The notes under the pieces were generated by a model. It was not told the DNA's origin, searched no databases, and worked only from the letters and a program-made list of their open reading frames with translations. 64,000 nucleotides of DNA from Rapana venosa (lineage: Eukaryota > Mollusca > Gastropoda > Neogastropoda > Muricidae): NCBI GenBank assembly GCA_028751875.1, contig CM054154.1, forward strand, positions 52,493,476 through 52,557,475, given 5' to 3'. This document shows, in pieces, positions 31,950 through 45,500 of the stretch (the first letter of the stretch is position 1; the number at the start of each line of letters is the position of its first letter). Both the position numbers and the translations under genes were made by a program.

Positions 31950-33968
31950 CCAGATTCCCAACAACAAAAAAATTTTTTTAGATAAACAACATAAAATTAA
32001 ACCCATTGTAAAAATTTAAAAACAAATTTTTTAAACTCCAACCCCATTAAAATAAAAAGATTAATTTTTCACGGCTTTTGATTTTTGCCCACAGTGTACT
32101 GTCATTAAAAAATTCCATTTTTTTCTGAAAACAATTTCTCTACACTTGGCACTCACACTTTTCGGGACCCTCTGTCTGTTTTTTTTGTCATATCGTGTCC
32201 AACTCGTGTGACTGAATGATTTCGGGGTTTGTTTGTTGAATGGTTGACGATGTTCCTAACTTTAAAAATGATTTAAGGTCATGACCTTCCTATGGCTTTG
32301 AAACAACCCCCTTTGGGTTTTTTTTCCCATCTACCCCCAAATTTAAACCCATCAAAACCCGGATGTACTGCCTCACAAACCTAGAGGCCACTATTCTGCT
32401 ACATCCTAACCCTGCCCTTTACAACAGAACCCATTTTTGATCTTTTTTTACAGTGCACCATCTTCGCAATCCGGTGGGGGGAGGGGGGTGGGGGGACGTT
32501 ATGGTTGAAATTGCGCCCCCAAATACGACGACCCGGGGGTTCGTTTCCCCATTCGGGGGGTTTTTTTCCCCCCGGAGTTAACATAGTACAGACTCCACCC
32601 CTCCCCAACACCCTTAAAAAGAGGTTTAAAAAACCGATGTCCTGTGTGCGAACACACGCAAAACATTTTGCGCAATGTTAAATCCTTTTCCCACTTTTCG
32701 AAGAGTAGGATATTTGTTGTGGTGGGAACGGGTGCAGAATTCAAAACCGCATACACGGGGGACAGATAAAAAAAAAGCACAAATGCTTATTCCATACCCT
32801 CAAATTAAAACAATTAAATTTTTTTTTTTTGAATGGAGGAAGATTGCGAGGGTATTCTTTGGTCCAAAAAACCAAAACTTGTCCAAGAGTGACTTTTCTT
32901 GTCTTTAAACCAATTTTTGGGGGTGGACAAAAACCACTAAATCAACAACCATTTAACGGTGTGGAGATTTACCCAACACAAAATGAGAAGACACCTAAAC
33001 CCAATTCATCACCACAAAAGTCAAAGGCTAGAATTGGGCAAGCTTAATTTCATGCGAGGGGTTTTCCAAAATCCTCTTTTAAGAGGCTCTTGCCAACTAA
33101 ACTTTTCATATTGATTCATGGGCTACGACCCTTTCCCCCCAACCTCCCCCCCAGGACCCCAGGGGGAATGCATTCCAAATCAGGAGTTCTAGACCTAGAA
33201 CCCTTTTCAACTGATTTCTTGCGGCCAAAAACCCCTTTGCATTGTCTGACAGGTACGAGGATCCCCCAGCAAACAAAGAAACTTTTGTAAAGCCATACTT
33301 TTTCATTGACAAAAATCAACCATCTCAAGTAACAGTTGCTCTGACACAGCAGGGGGAAAAAGAAGAACAAAAAATTTCTTCCCAAAAAATTCAAAAAACA
33401 AGGGTCCCCACGATCAATTCCGTCACAAAAAGGGGCGGGGCTTCTTTGACTCTTTCGGTAAGGGCCTTAGACTGATGACCAAAAAAGATCTAAGCATCAC
33501 TTTAATGCCTTTGTGCGTTTTGGGAGTGGGCAGCAACAATGTTCTCCACTCCTTTCTGTCCTGGGCCGTTTCTAAAATGGTTCCCCGGTTTTTTGGAAAG
33601 GGTCTTCAGCCTTTTTCGACGTCCAACCCAAGGGCTTGGGTCTCTCTTTGGTTTTCCTCGGGTGTCCAGGGAGGGTTTTTGGGGCGATGTTTCCCTTTTC
33701 CACGGCAGATATGCCAAAACCATCCATCCCCTATCATGAGATGGTGTCCATGTTTTCCCCGTTGCAACGGCAAAAATTTTTGGTTTGGGAGAAATAATAA
33801 TAATAAAATGTAGGAATTAAAAAGCGCTGAACTTGTAAAGCAACAATCAAAGGCTCAATTTTATTTTACCGCTTTAACACGGCGATTTCTCTCCGGAAAT
33901 TTGGGCTGCTCTGCCCCGGGGGGAGAGGGGGAGAACGCGTCCCCACTTTAGCGCTGCCCCCACCTTTC

Positions 33969-34010
<42 letters not shown>

Positions 34011-36280
34011 AAATGTATTGTTTTTTACAGAGTGGCTTTTTTCTAAAAATTTTTGCCAGGAAACTGAGAGGGTTCAGGCCAAAAGATGCGAAATTCCCCT
34101 GAGTTTTCGTGGAATGGGGAAGTTTGTCGAGGTCACTCTCATCATCCCCAGCACCTGACTACAAAAAGGGTGGAAAGTACACAGCTTGGATGTCTTATTT
34201 TGGTCCTGTGCTGTACGGACTTTTTCCCACACTTTGTTCGATTTCTGTAAGCATTTCTTCTTTGCTAACCTTTTCTTGAGTCGTGCCTGCTCCACCTCAT
34301 GCCTAACGTCCCCCGAGGTACTAAAACTCTTCAGTTGTTGGAAAAATCTTCTCCATTCACTGTGACCCGAGGGGTTCGGGGGTTTCAGTGTCACCCCTTT
34401 GTCTTTTTCTGATGATTTTCGGGCCCTATTGCTGTCGAAAGTCGAATGGGGGTGTCTTCTCTTGAAGTGATGGGGGGTATGTGAAACATGCCAGATCGTT
34501 GCAAATCTAGGTCTTTAAAACGGTTTAGAAGGGGGCCCATCTGATGCCCCCTGATGGGCATGTTTTTCTGGGCTCATCACCCAACAATTTTCAGTTGAAG
34601 AGTAGTGCTGAAGGGGGGTTGTCTTACCGGTTTGTACACTGAAACTGATTTGCTGTTTTCCTATCTGCACGGAAGTTTTTGGAAGCTCTTAAAGTTTGGA
34701 TAATCTCCTTGGGAAATTCCCAAAGCCGGGGTATGCACCCTACATTTCTCGATGAATGCTTCAAAGGCTTTTTTCAAAATTTTTCGAATTGAATACGCTT
34801 CTCTGCCCTTCCGTGCACTGTTCGTATTTTGTCAGGGGGGAAGATTTTATCTTTTCATTTCTTCCGGGCGGGAAGACTGCTGTTCCTTTCTGATTGTTTT
34901 GGCCACTGCCTCTGGGTTCGTTGATGATGATCTTTTCCCGTCTTGCTGGGGGAAAAAAAAAACGAGTGATTTCCCCTCCCTTTTCAATTGTTTCAGGGGT
35001 CCTTTCTTTGGGGTCTTCACGATGATCCTTTCCCCCAATGTGCTGGTAGCTGTTTCCCTCCCCTTAGCTGCAAAGAGTGGGTGTAGAACTTTTGATCAAA
35101 TCTGGGTCTCCTTAAAAGTTCTGCATTGAGGTTGTCCGGCCCGGGCTTTTCCCTTTTTAGAGAGCGTTGCTGCTAAATCCTTCCTTTCTGGTGGGTGGCT
35201 GTTTACTTGAATCGGGTCGGATCTTGTAAAATCTGCCTTTCATTGGGGGTTGTCTGTTGAGAACTTCGCGAAATGTTCTGCCCTCGCATCTTGTTTGTTT
35301 GGTAAGATTTGGGCCCTTTTTAACTAGGATTTGGGGTTTCGGGATTCCCCCGGTACTTTCCCCTGACAGTCTTGGGATCTTAACACCCGTCCCTTGCCTC
35401 CCCTTTTCGGGGGGCCTCCTCTGCTTGTTCCCCAAAACATCCCCTTTGGACCTTTCGTTTTGTCATTCTCTTCACAGTTTGGTTTTCTCCTGTACGTTTT
35501 TTTAACACTCTCCATTGCTCTGACTTTGTCTCTAAAATTTTTTTCTTCAGTTCCTCCCCTTTTTCGATGGCTTGCCAGGTTTGCTGTAATCCACCTTTTT
35601 CTCTTTCCCCTTCTTGTCCTAAGCACGCTTTACTGGTTGTGTGTAGGCTGTCCTACTTGTTTCCACATGGTGTTTTTATTAGTCTGTCCGGAGGGTGTAG
35701 TTTTAGTATCCACCAGTGCTTGAACTTTTTTTTTCAGTGGAGGGGAAAGACTCTTTATTTGGGGTTTTCGACTTTCCCCCATCAAAATGTTGTTGTCTTG
35801 GTTTTCCCCAAACCTTTTTTTTTCTCAGCTTCACTTTAGGTTTCGTGACAGGTGGTGATCACTGCCCAAAACGGCTCCTCTCCTTACTTTTTTCATCTGG
35901 ACGATCCCCTTTCCATTCCATTTATCATCAGGGGTCGATCTGGGTTTTTGTTTTTCCATTGGGGGAACCCGGTAACTTTTGGATCTCAGGGTGTGCAAAT
36001 AATGTCCCTAATGGGCCCGGGTTTTTTGCATGCAAAAATTCCACCAATCTTTCTCCGTTTTCATTTATCTGCCCCATCCTTCTTTTCCCTGGTCTTTTTT
36101 GGTTGTGTTGTCTTTTCCCACTTTTGCATTTACTCCCCACACTACCCCATGTCTGGGTTTTGGGTTTTTCCATTTAGCCTGTAAATTTTTCATAAAATGT
36201 ATCTTTTCTTTTTTCTCCACTGCGTTTGGGTTTTGATAACTGGATGATTTGATATTTCTTTTTTCCTTTCATTTTTTTAT
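31950..36280. other. Corrupted-consensus block 2
   Basis: Same neighbour-copy corruption as block 1. It contains the remnants of the BEL/Pao 3' region, a SINE-like element at 33788-34010 and the distal part of an RTE LINE. 31950-33780 has no readable coding motif. Short ORFs here are not supported as genes. Confidence 0.75.
33788..34010 (-). mobile_element. SINE-like/3'-end element with AGCGC core, plus poly(T)
   Basis: On the plus strand AATAATAATAATAAAATG precedes AGCGCTGAACTTGTAAAG, and further on a CTGCCCCGGGG box and TTTAGCGCTGCCCCCACC, followed by a 41-base T run (33969-34009). The opening (AAT)n plus AGCGC core resembles the ends at 18354, 37590 and 46310, but the rest is distinct. 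It is probably a dispersed non-coding element. Corruption prevents a boundary call. Confidence 0.5.
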
Positions 36281-36865
36281 CTTTTACATCCTGCTGTTGA
36301 TAGGTTTCCACTCCATCAGGCACTTCTCCATTCCTTTCTTCACGATAATGGCTACTCCTTCATGGTGTTGGTTATCATCTCTACCACTGTACAGCACTGT
36401 CTCTCCTGTGCTGGCTCTGTATTTGCCAGATCCTGTCCATCGGCTTTCACTGACTCCGAGAATATGTAAATTGTAGCGTCTCATCTCTGCTGTAACTTGC
36501 GCTAGTTTTCCTGTCTCAAACATGGTTCTACATTCCAGAATCCTATTTTGGTCTTAGTTTTGGCGCTTAAGACTTCCATCTTCCTGTCAGTGGCTTCCTT
36601 TTGGCTTTCACCACTGTCATTCATGCGAGTATCTTCCGATGACTGGAAGCCCGTCACACCCCGTAGTGTTGATTTTTTGTGTTGCCGTTTCTGTAACAAA
36701 CGTTTTTTTACAGGACAGGGTTGTAGCCCTGTGTCTAACCCCCTACCTGGGGGAAGGGTTCCACCTTAGTCGCCTTTTACGACATGCCTGGTTGGAGGGC
36801 AGATATCCTATTCTTGCGATGCTCGCTTTGCAAGCATACCCGGGGAGTCCCACGGGGGAAGCATC
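34070..36865 (-). mobile_element. RTE-type LINE inserted in BEL/Pao
   Basis: On the minus strand it starts near 36865, just after the BEL integrase cysteines, with a GC-rich leader containing CATGTCGTAAAAGGCGACTA, common at RTE 5' ends. The endonuclease is clean at 36560-36284: GFWNV, FETGKLAQVTAEMRRYNLHI, ESRWTGSGKYRASTGETVLY, EGVAIIVKKGMEKCL. The RT lies in the corrupted block: near 34500 the sequence for DLDFADDL can still be recognised, and near 34390-34180 the segment GEDIPTTEEF-YLGGTVRHEGGAG. A different RTE subfamily from 23548-26769. Confidence 0.75.
36284..36700 (-). pseudogene. RTE LINE, endonuclease N-terminus
   Basis: Two overlapping open frames (36699-36502 and 36523-36284) join at TKIGFWNV and MFETGKLAQVTAEM. 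Together they give the first half of an APE endonuclease: metal-binding Asn, Glu in SESRWTG, and the strand STGETVLYSGRDD-HHEGVAIIV. A one-base difference separates the two frames. The coding then enters the corrupted block and cannot be followed. Confidence 0.85.
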
Positions 36866-37575
36866 TAAGCATTGACATGAAATGCACCCATGTTTCACTC
36901 TCTTACAAATACCTCTAGCACCTACAATCCAGTATTGATTTCTGAGCTCTGTGAGCATGCTATTTACACCTGCATGCTTAAAAGTACTGTGAACATATGT
37001 GCTAGAAGAACAGCAAAATGTCCCTTTGGTAGGATAACCAGGTGCTGAGCTTCATATGGTAAGCCAGAAAACTGGAGTCTTCCTTGAACCCGACGCAAAC
37101 CGTCCTTTCCAACACATGAAGACATCTTGAAGTTTGATGAAGATCTAGGAACCTCTTGCCCATTTCCTAATGCTTTCATTTCTTCATGAAATGCCTTTTT
37201 CTGCTCATGCATAAAAAGCTGGAATTTAGCATCACAAAGTTCAGTGTAAGAGAGATCACCTTGTCTACTTTTCTCTTTGGAAGACCAAATGTTGAACAGA
37301 AGCCAACAAACCCAGCTGGCCACTCTCATTGCTCAGTCAAACTGCTCCAATGTTTAATGTTAAAACCTTGATTACACATTGAAAGCTGAAATGACAAACA
37401 CACTGTTCAGCTTCTGCAGACTGTTTTATCCACAGCCATATTTATCAGTGCACTTTGAATTTCACGTGACCCTTTTACATTTGTCAGAACACAGAGCATC
37501 AAAATCTGGTTGCTCTGCTCCTTCCATTTCTCCACTAGACAAGTCTGCAACAATGTGAGTGGAATTATAATCAAC
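36866..37575 (-). pseudogene. BEL/Pao integrase (zinc-binding region)
   Basis: Minus-strand motifs: VQGRLQFSGLPYEAQHLVILPKGH, HSTFKHAGVNSMLTELRNQYWI and VGARGICKRVKHGCISCQCLDA. The H-x3-H and C-x2-C pair (HSTFKH … CISCQ) is the integrase HHCC zinc finger of BEL/Pao elements. A one-base shift lies before HSTFKH. The catalytic core that should follow is displaced by the RTE insertion at 36865. Upstream 37329-37200 encodes a plausible connection domain rich in charged residues. Confidence 0.85.
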
Positions 37576-37783
37576 ACTTTCAGTCAGAAAAATACTAATG
37601 ATAATAATAAATGGAACATATATAGCGCTATATCTTGCAAAGACAAATCAAAGCACATGCATTCAATTCAATCATATACAGTCATGCAAACAATCAATAG
37701 TTTAAACAAACAGATATTACAAACATGGTACACTGCAGACCAAATCTATGAAATAAAATTTCAATAGTCAAATGTTTTACAAA

Positions 37784-37786
<3 letters not shown>

Positions 37787-37827
<41 letters not shown>
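37787..37827 (+). repeat. (CA)n microsatellite
   Basis: About 20 CA units followed by GCACACGAGCGCACAG, in the 3' region of the L2 LINE. Confidence 0.95.
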
Positions 37828-37833
<6 letters not shown>

Positions 37834-37959
37834 AGCGCACAGAGGTCATATACTTTAGCAGGGTGCTGGGACATGGGTTAGTGAAGGTGGGATAGCTCTG
37901 ATATGAAACAGGAGGGGGGAAATCTTAGGTTTGAAATAGATATGTCTTGAGGCTCGATT

Positions 37960-38880
37960 TAAGTGTCATAAGTAGGCTTCTGGCAAAGAGAGAGGGAGCT
38001 CATTCCAGGTCCACGGACCCGAAATGGAGAAAGAGTGGCGGTCAACGGTGGATTGGTTGAATCTAGGTATTCGTAGGCACAAGGTATCTGCAGCAGAGCG
38101 GAGGGAACGTGAAGGGGTGTACAGGTGAAGACATTCACAGAGGTGGGAGGGTGCAGTTTTGTGGACACATTTGTAACAGAGGGTACTGATCTTATAATTT
38201 ACTCTCTGTGGCACAGGCAGCCAGTGGAGAGATCGCAAGAGAGGAGTAATGGGCTCAGATTTTTCCTTTCTGAGAACTATTTGAGCTGTGGAGTTTTGTA
38301 TATGTCGAAGGGAGTGGATAGATGATGCTGGCAGTCAAGCCAAGAGAGAATTGCAATAGTCCAGACGTGAAAGAATGAGAGAAGTGACAAGTTTGGATGT
38401 TACATCGGTGGACAGGTACTTTCGAATTGCATTAATACGCCGTAATTGATAGTAGCATGACTGACAGGTCTGGGTGATGAATTTGTGCATAGAGAGTGTG
38501 TTGTCGATAACAACACCTAGATACTTCACAGCAGTGGATAGAGGGACTGATGTATTGCTGAGTTCTGTTGAAACTGTTGTAATGGAAGAGAGTTTGTGTT
38601 TCGTCCCTACAAGTATGGCTTCGGTTTTATCTGCATTTAGCTGTAATTTGTTCTGTGTCATCCAGTTTAAATATCTTCAAAGCAGTGGGCCATATTTGTC
38701 AGGAAGGAAGGCAGATTTTCAGGAGTAACACTGCCGTGAATCTGAGAGTCATCTGCGTAAGAATGATGGTTCATTTGATGACGGTTTATTATATGTGACA
38801 GTGGGGCAGTGTAAAGGGTAAACAGAACAAGGCCCAGAACTGATCCCTATGTGACTCCGCATTCCAGTTTACTGCAACTG
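37960..38880 (-). pseudogene. L2 LINE, reverse-transcriptase end and C-terminal domain
   Basis: Minus strand: GSVLG-VLFTLYTAPLSHII (38860-38790), HHSYADDSQIHG, MTQNKLQLNADKTEAILVG (38661), VKYLGVVIDNTLSMHKFI, RRINAIRKYLSTDVTSKLV, SRLDYCNSLLA, then LHWLPVPQRVNYKISTLCYK (38232), LHLYTPSRSLRSAADTL and FSISGPWTWNELPLSLPE. These are the classic L2 terminal blocks. Two open frames (108 and 90 codons) cover it with one change between. Confidence 0.88.
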
Positions 38881-41300
38881 TCTAGAGTCGGTCAGTAAGG
38901 TTTGATTTAAACCTGGTAAGTGCCAGTAACACCAAACTTTTTTGAAGAGGGGAAAAAAGGTGAGTGGTCAAATTGTCAAAGGGCTCCCAAATTGGGCTAG
39001 AAAGGGTGAGAAGGGAAAATTTTCCCCGAGCAGAAGCGAGAAAACGTTTTTAAAAGATCGTTTTGGGGTGGTTTCAGTGCGGGGTTTGGCGTGATGGGGC
39101 AAAACTGAAACTGGGGGAAAAGATTGTTGGAGAGAAGGGGTTTTCCCCCTTGTTGAAAACAACTTTTCAAGGACTTTAAGAAAAAGGTGGGTTGGGAAAC
39201 AGGCCCGAAATTTTCTTCAAAATTTGGGGTCAAGGTCATGCTTTTGAGAGGGGGGGTGACAAATAGAAATTTTTTGAGGCTGATGGAACTTTTCCCCCCA
39301 AACAAGAGATGATTTTTACATTTTCGAGATAGTGGTTAGAATTTTGTGGTAGGTTTTTTGTGTAAAAAGGGAAAAGCGGGAAAGGGTTTCAACATCACAT
39401 GTTTTTATATTCTTTTTCTTTCAAAATTAACGTGATTTTTTTTCTCACTTGTGGGTGAAAAAAAGGAGAGGAGCCGGGAAAAAGGGGGATCAGGAAGGCA
39501 GGCGGGAAAGGAGCCCGGATCCATTTTGAGCGAATGTTATGGACTTTTTCCCAAAAAGGGAATTGCGAAAAATAAAAAGGAATTCAAGTGGTTCGGATGG
39601 GAAGGCAGAGGATTTCCCTTTCCCCCAACCCCAAAGAAGATAATGTGAGGGAAAAGAAAATTTTTCCATTGACGTGGCATCAAAAACCTTAGAAGAGAAA
39701 AAACTTTGTTTTTTCTAAAAAAATTTAAAAATTTTACTTTGTTATGGTTTTCGAAAGAGCTCTTTATTAGTTTTTTTTTTTTGCCACTGGCCCCTTATTT
39801 GCCTGGGGTTTGCGTTTTGCAAACCAGAGTCAAGGGGAAACCGGGGCCACGGGGGCCTTTTTCAGGAAAGGAAAAGGCCCAGCGGAGTGCATGCTCATAA
39901 ATTTTTTGGCTGAGAACATCATTATAGTTTTTAAGTGGTTATTTTTTGTCAGGGTTTTGTGAAAGGCTTTCAGCGTTTAAATGAAGAAAAAGTTTGAATT
40001 TTTTATGGTTTTTGGGTGGTTGCGAAGGGTGACTACTTTTTTTTTTCGAAGATTTTAAAAAATGTTTAGAGAAAAAGAAAAAGGGGTAATGATCAGAAAG
40101 TAGTTAAACATATAGATACAGATTTGACAATTTTGGGAAAAACCCATCAAAATTTCGCCAGTCTAAAAAAATGTCCGATCTTTGCTTTGCATCTTTTTAC
40201 CACCCTGAAAAAAAGGGGTTTTGGGAAAAAAGAAAGACTTTTGACACAAAAAGAAGACTGGTTACAAGGGGGAATTAAAGTCACCAAATGAAAACTTCTG
40301 AGGGAGAACTGTAGGGACCCCAAGAGTGACAAAACTCTTGATGGAAGATAAAGGGTTGCAATTATTCTTACGGTTTGGGAAAAGGGGGAACGAAAAGACA
40401 GCAAAAGTAATAGAGGGGCCCGGGTTGTTGAGGTTGAGTTAAAAGGCTTCAAAAAGATTCAGGGTGAGAAAGGAGGGAGAGACAGAAAAAAAAAGGTTGA
40501 GTGTACCCTTTAAAAACGATGGAAAGCCGCCCCCAGGGAGGGTTAGGGAAGAGAAAGATTTTATAACCAGGGGTTTCAGTTGTTTTTTTTTTCGGTTCAT
40601 AAACCGTGGGGTTTTTAACCGGGTTTTTCGTAAGAAATGTTAGATCAATTTCTACTCAAATTTTAAATCAAAAATTAGACCCAGCAAAAACCATCTGGGC
40701 AAAACAATTTGACGTTAAAACAAGAACATGTAAAGGGGAGGTTTAAGGAGCAAGAGGTTTATGATGTCTGTGGTAAAATTGGGATAGCTGTGAGAGGAAA
40801 GGATAAAGGGCTATGGTAGATATGTGGAAAAAGTAAAGAAACAAAATTTGGATTAAAGAGTCAGGGAAAGAAGCGGTAAAAAGAACCTGGGCAATTTTTG
40901 GGGATTAGCATTTTTAATGCACCCCATAATCCACTTTTACAAAAAAGAACACTTTTAAAAATCAAAGCCATAAACAAAGGAAAAGCAGGGGGAAATAAAG
41001 AGAGAATGAAGCATTTTTTTCCCTTTGGGTTTACAGTGGAAAGGGGAAAGGGAGGATAGAAGTAGGAGGGAGACGGGAAAAAAGGGGGCCCGGGCGATGA
41101 TGGTTTCCCAAACCCAAAGCCCTCATCTATTTTTGGGGGCTTTTCCTAAAGTTGAAATATTTTAAATTCGTTATTTGTAAAACCCATGTGAGGGGCAATG
41201 TTTTAAATTTTTTTTCGGGCATTATGTCATATGGAGGGAAAGGGGAAAAAACCGGTATTTTGAGGGGGGGAGCTTTTTTAACTTTCATGTGAACTTTTTT
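38880..41300. other. Corrupted-consensus block 3
   Basis: Neighbour-copy corruption again, within the L2 LINE. The clean sequence on both sides belongs to the same element, so the corruption boundary does not coincide with an element boundary. Confidence 0.75.
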
Positions 41301-41435
41301 AAACGGCAGCAGGGTTACAGTAAAATGGGTCACAAGGACCAGCAATGTCATTTGAATGCAAATCATAAAGTCAGCTGAATCTTCAAAAATTTATCAGAAA
41401 ATGAAAATTATAAATTAAAGTAATTCAAAATGTAA

Positions 41436-42490
41436 ATGATATTAAGGAAATCTATTCTGACCAGTCAATGCACGGTGAAGTCACTAACACGTAGATATCA
41501 AACTTGTTTTGCTGGATGGAGGAAAGATGCACAAAAACATCTTCTCTGTTTCATACCGACTTTGCCAGAGACATTTTGGCCTGACCCATCAGCAGTCTTG
41601 ACCATCCCACATGCATCTGAGTCATTGTCACAACCAGACAGCCAATCATCCATATACAAATTTTCAGAGAGTTTGTCTTTCATCCTGGATGGGGGACACT
41701 GTGACAAATGCATAGAGAAGAAAGGGACTGCTTTTATTCCCAATAGGCACCCGAAAAAAATGCATCATTCTGACATCTTCTTATCATTCAAAACAAAATA
41801 ACAAAAACAAAACAAAACAAAAGGTGAACATCTTAATCCTTAGCAAATACTTGAATCTGTAAGAAAGCCTTTATAACATCTGCAGTCAGAGCTACCTTCC
41901 AACTCCTATGCACACAAAATTCAAGCAAATCAGGAAACAATTTGACCAGTGGTCAATGCAGTCATGTAAAGAAATCCCATTGACACCTTTCTCCTGATGC
42001 ATCAAAGACAGGGTGTTACCTTGTGGTACAAACTGGTTTCCTTAACTACTGGTCTATGTGCAAATTGAACAAAGGGTCTGGATGTGACAACAAACAATTC
42101 ATGCTATTTGGACTACTTAATTCGGGATCCTTGGAAATATTGATGATTTGTGCTGAGGAAAACAGTTTTGCCAGGCACTTTATTGTTCAGAAGCAAAAGA
42201 TTTAATCTCATCATTCTTCTTCGGAAGAGTCACAACAAACTTTCCTTCAGATAACTGATCCACACTTTTACTAAATTCATCCAACACTGGATCAACAGAA
42301 ATAGGCTGTTTTCCTTGTATCCCTATTGATTCCAAGTCCCACAGACCTTTTAAACTGGATTCTGAAACCTCTATGCAAAACAGCCGATGGGAGATAACTT
42401 GACATGAAAGAGCTTAATGTCCAGGAACATGGACAGACGGGTACCCTGACAATACCCTCAGACACGAATACCATGTCACTTGTCATCATT
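41436..42490 (-). pseudogene. BEL/Pao protease-RT region
   Basis: On the minus strand GLWDLESIGIQGKQPIS and KFVVTLPKKNDEIKSF (42350-42210) are the N-terminal RT region of BEL/Pao elements. Further on LSENLYMDDWLSGCDNDSDACGMV (41680-41610) contains the catalytic YMDD (41645-41656) in the BEL-specific context. The stretch between is shortened and has several stops, so most of the RT fingers are degraded or deleted. The sequence ends at 41436 where the L2 LINE begins. Confidence 0.85.
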
Positions 42491-42549
42491 TTTTTTGGGG
42501 GGTGGGGGGGGGGTTTGGGGGTTCACTTTCACCTGGCAGGCACGCTTGG

Positions 42550-45500
42550 TGTGTGTGTCCTCTTCTGTTTAATGTGATATTGTGTGTTTCTCCGGCTGCC
42601 TTCCTGCGAAAGTTTTTGTATCATTGTGTTCATATACAACTCAAAGAATTGTGCGGTCAGAACAGTTTTTATTTTTGCATACAATTTGAATTTCATCAAT
42701 ATTTCAGTTTATTATCTTTCTTTGTTTTATATTACATTTTCAATTATTTCATTGAATCTTATGATTTGAATTTACCGAATTGTGTTGGTCTATGTGACCC
42801 TTTGTACTGTGACCCTGGCCGCAGCGTGCACAAAATTTGCTCGTGATTCAGACTCCAAAACGTCCCCACACCCATGCCCTGCATTTGTCACTACTCGGCA
42901 ATGACAACTTATGTTACAGGACTTAATGCCTTTCTCACGTGGGTTTCACCAAATGCAAAATGGACTCAAACAACACATTGTAAACCTCAGAATACACCAT
43001 ATGTCATTGACTGCAGACTGCTTCCCCAACATCTGCCTCCCCCTCACTTCTGACGTCACTATCACAACAACTGTCACTTTCTTGTCCTCCAGATGTTTCA
43101 TCCTTTGTCTGTTATTCTAACGGTTCTGTCCGTGATGTGTGTAATGATTTTCATGAGACTATAAATCCACTGACTGACCCAGTTCTTTAACCATCTTTTA
43201 ATTCCTGTCTCGTTATCACATAACCCTTGTTACTCTTCCACTGCACTATCTCTACCATCACCCTCAGACTCTTCCTCTGATAGTCATAGGGAATCTCCAC
43301 TGTCTTCAAACCTCTTTGCCTACCTCCAACCTTCTAACATGTGTCTTCTCAAACGCCCAATCTGTCTGTCCTGATGGCAAAACCGACTTCATTTTGACTT
43401 CATTTCTGAAACACTACTAGGATCTAAACCTTTCTTACAGGAAACTTGGCTAAAACATTTGGCCAGACCCATTTTATTATAACAGTGACTCCACCTGGCT
43501 ACATAAAACTCTTTCTTTCCCCCTGAACCTCCCGTTGACGGTGGCATTGCCATCGTCTACTATGACACTCTGCATTACTATCTTCTATCTGTCACTCCTT
43601 CCTTTTGCAACCCGAATCTTTTGATAGTCAGATGAACTCTAACCTCAACTTACCTGGCCACTTGTTACTTCTGTTGCCTTTACCGTTCACTGCCAACCGT
43701 AGAAACAATTTGACTTCTTTGTTTTCCATAAAGGAGTTTTCAGTCGCTCCATTGGACCATGACCAGCCTCTCTCAAGTCACTTACCATTCTGGTGACATT
43801 AAACTGCCACTTTGACAAACCAGTCATCTTGGTGTCAAGCGTCTTCTATTTCTTTGTCTATTCCACTCTCTTTCCTGACTGGTAAACGAACCAACACACA
43901 GATCAGGCCACATTTTAGACTGGGCTTGATTACTGATGATTTCAACAAGGTATGTCACTTATCTGTCTATATCTGTTCACTGACGAACTGATCTCCATTC
44001 TTTCTAACATTCTTTTCTCCCTAAACATTGCAATGCCTATCCAGAAAGAAGGAAGTGCTTTTCCCATTTGAAACTTCAAGGACAGAGGATTTTTCAACTT
44101 TTCTTTCCCAAGATGCTGAAGTAATACAAAATCCCTGCCATACTGACCCTTCTCGAAACACTAACAATACCGTCATCAGCCTACTCTTTGATGAGCATGA
44201 ACTCTACTGACCATCTCCTGAATGATAGGCCCTGTGCACCATGTACACCTTGTGACATCCTGGTTTCAATAACGCAAACGCGACAACTTGTGCGGCAGTG
44301 GGAAAACAAAAACTGAAATAAACAAACAGCTACTTAATAAGAAATCAACAAAGTTAAAACCTTAATCATTCAGCAAAATCATTGTATTAACTCTTCTCAA
44401 GTTCTTGATGCCACTTCTACATAATCTCTTCTTCATTCACATCAAATCTTCTTGGATTGCGAAGGCTAGCCTTGCCTTTTCTATCTACAACCACTCTAAA
44501 CTTCAACTCTATATTTTTGCCTTTTTTCTGACAAAAAAATCCGCAACATTCGCTCTAGATGGGTCTGACTTCTTTCCAGCCTGACTTCCTGTTCACTCAC
44601 AAGTTTTCTGGCATCCTTCCGGTTCTTTCTTTCAGCAAGCGAGAAAGAAATTAAGACAATTCTGAAGGTAGACTTTAAAATCATGTGATCTCAGTCCCCT
44701 TACCTGCTTCTCTTTTTGCACAGTGCCTGTCCACAAGCTTATTACCTCACTATCACAAGGTAGTAATTCTCATATTTGTTTCTGGAAATGTTTCCATCAG
44801 CTCTCAAAACTGCTTTAGTCACACCGGTCTACTCAAAAAGTATGACATTGTCCCCAACATTCTGAAGAATTGAAGACTGTTTCCACCTACCTTTGACTCT
44901 AATGTCTTGAAAGAGTAGTTCTGAAACAGTTCAACAACCAAACTTTCTCTCAAAGGTCTTCTCCTCTGGGTTCTCATTTTGCCTATTCGCCAACCCCTAG
45001 CACTGAATCCTCCCTTAGTCCAAACCTGACTCATGCTTCTACTTGGTTCTGTACTTCAGGAAAATCTCCTCTTATTCTACCTTGATTTTTCTGCAGCACT
45101 TCAACACTATTGACTCTCTATTCTTCTTCCCGTCTTCGAGGAGAACGTTTGGTGTTTTTGGTGTACATGCTCTCACTGGTTTAGCTCTTACATGAATAAA
45201 CCGACTCCAGACAGTCACAGTAAAAAGGATTCAGTCTGTACCGCCAAAGACTGGATTGTGAGAGTCAACAGGGATCAGTTCTGGGCCTGTTCTTTCACTC
45301 TCTACACCGCTCCACTGTGACATTAATTACCCATAATCAGATCAAACCATACACTTTTATGCAGATGACTCTCAGATTCTAAGCTGTGACATCCTGAAAT
45401 AATCTGCACTTCTCTCTTGGACAAACATGGACTAATGCTTTCAAGATATTCCCAAAACTAGTTGATAGAGAACGAGTTACAGCTAAACACTGATAAAATA

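Larger units (their letters stand above)
37590..41430 (-). mobile_element. L2-type LINE inserted in BEL/Pao (minus)
   Basis: From a 5' region near 41430 (homologous to 42720-42840 of the other L2 in reverse), through an endonuclease in the corrupted block (near 40460-40150, where segments such as RAPLLLLL and NCNPLS can be matched to the other copy), RT with YADD at 38748-38759 (HHSYADDSQIHG), thumb (38661-38335) and the C-terminal domain (38238-37966), to a 3' end AGCGCTATATATG plus ATT-rich tail at 37592-37625. 38880-41300 is corrupted. No target duplication is obvious. Confidence 0.82.

Noticed and set aside
35152..36240. Cluster of overlapping ORFs (Phe/Leu/Pro-rich) that might be membrane proteins
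   Set aside because: They lie in the antisense of an RTE LINE inside the corrupted block; homopolymer codons make false hydrophobic stretches.
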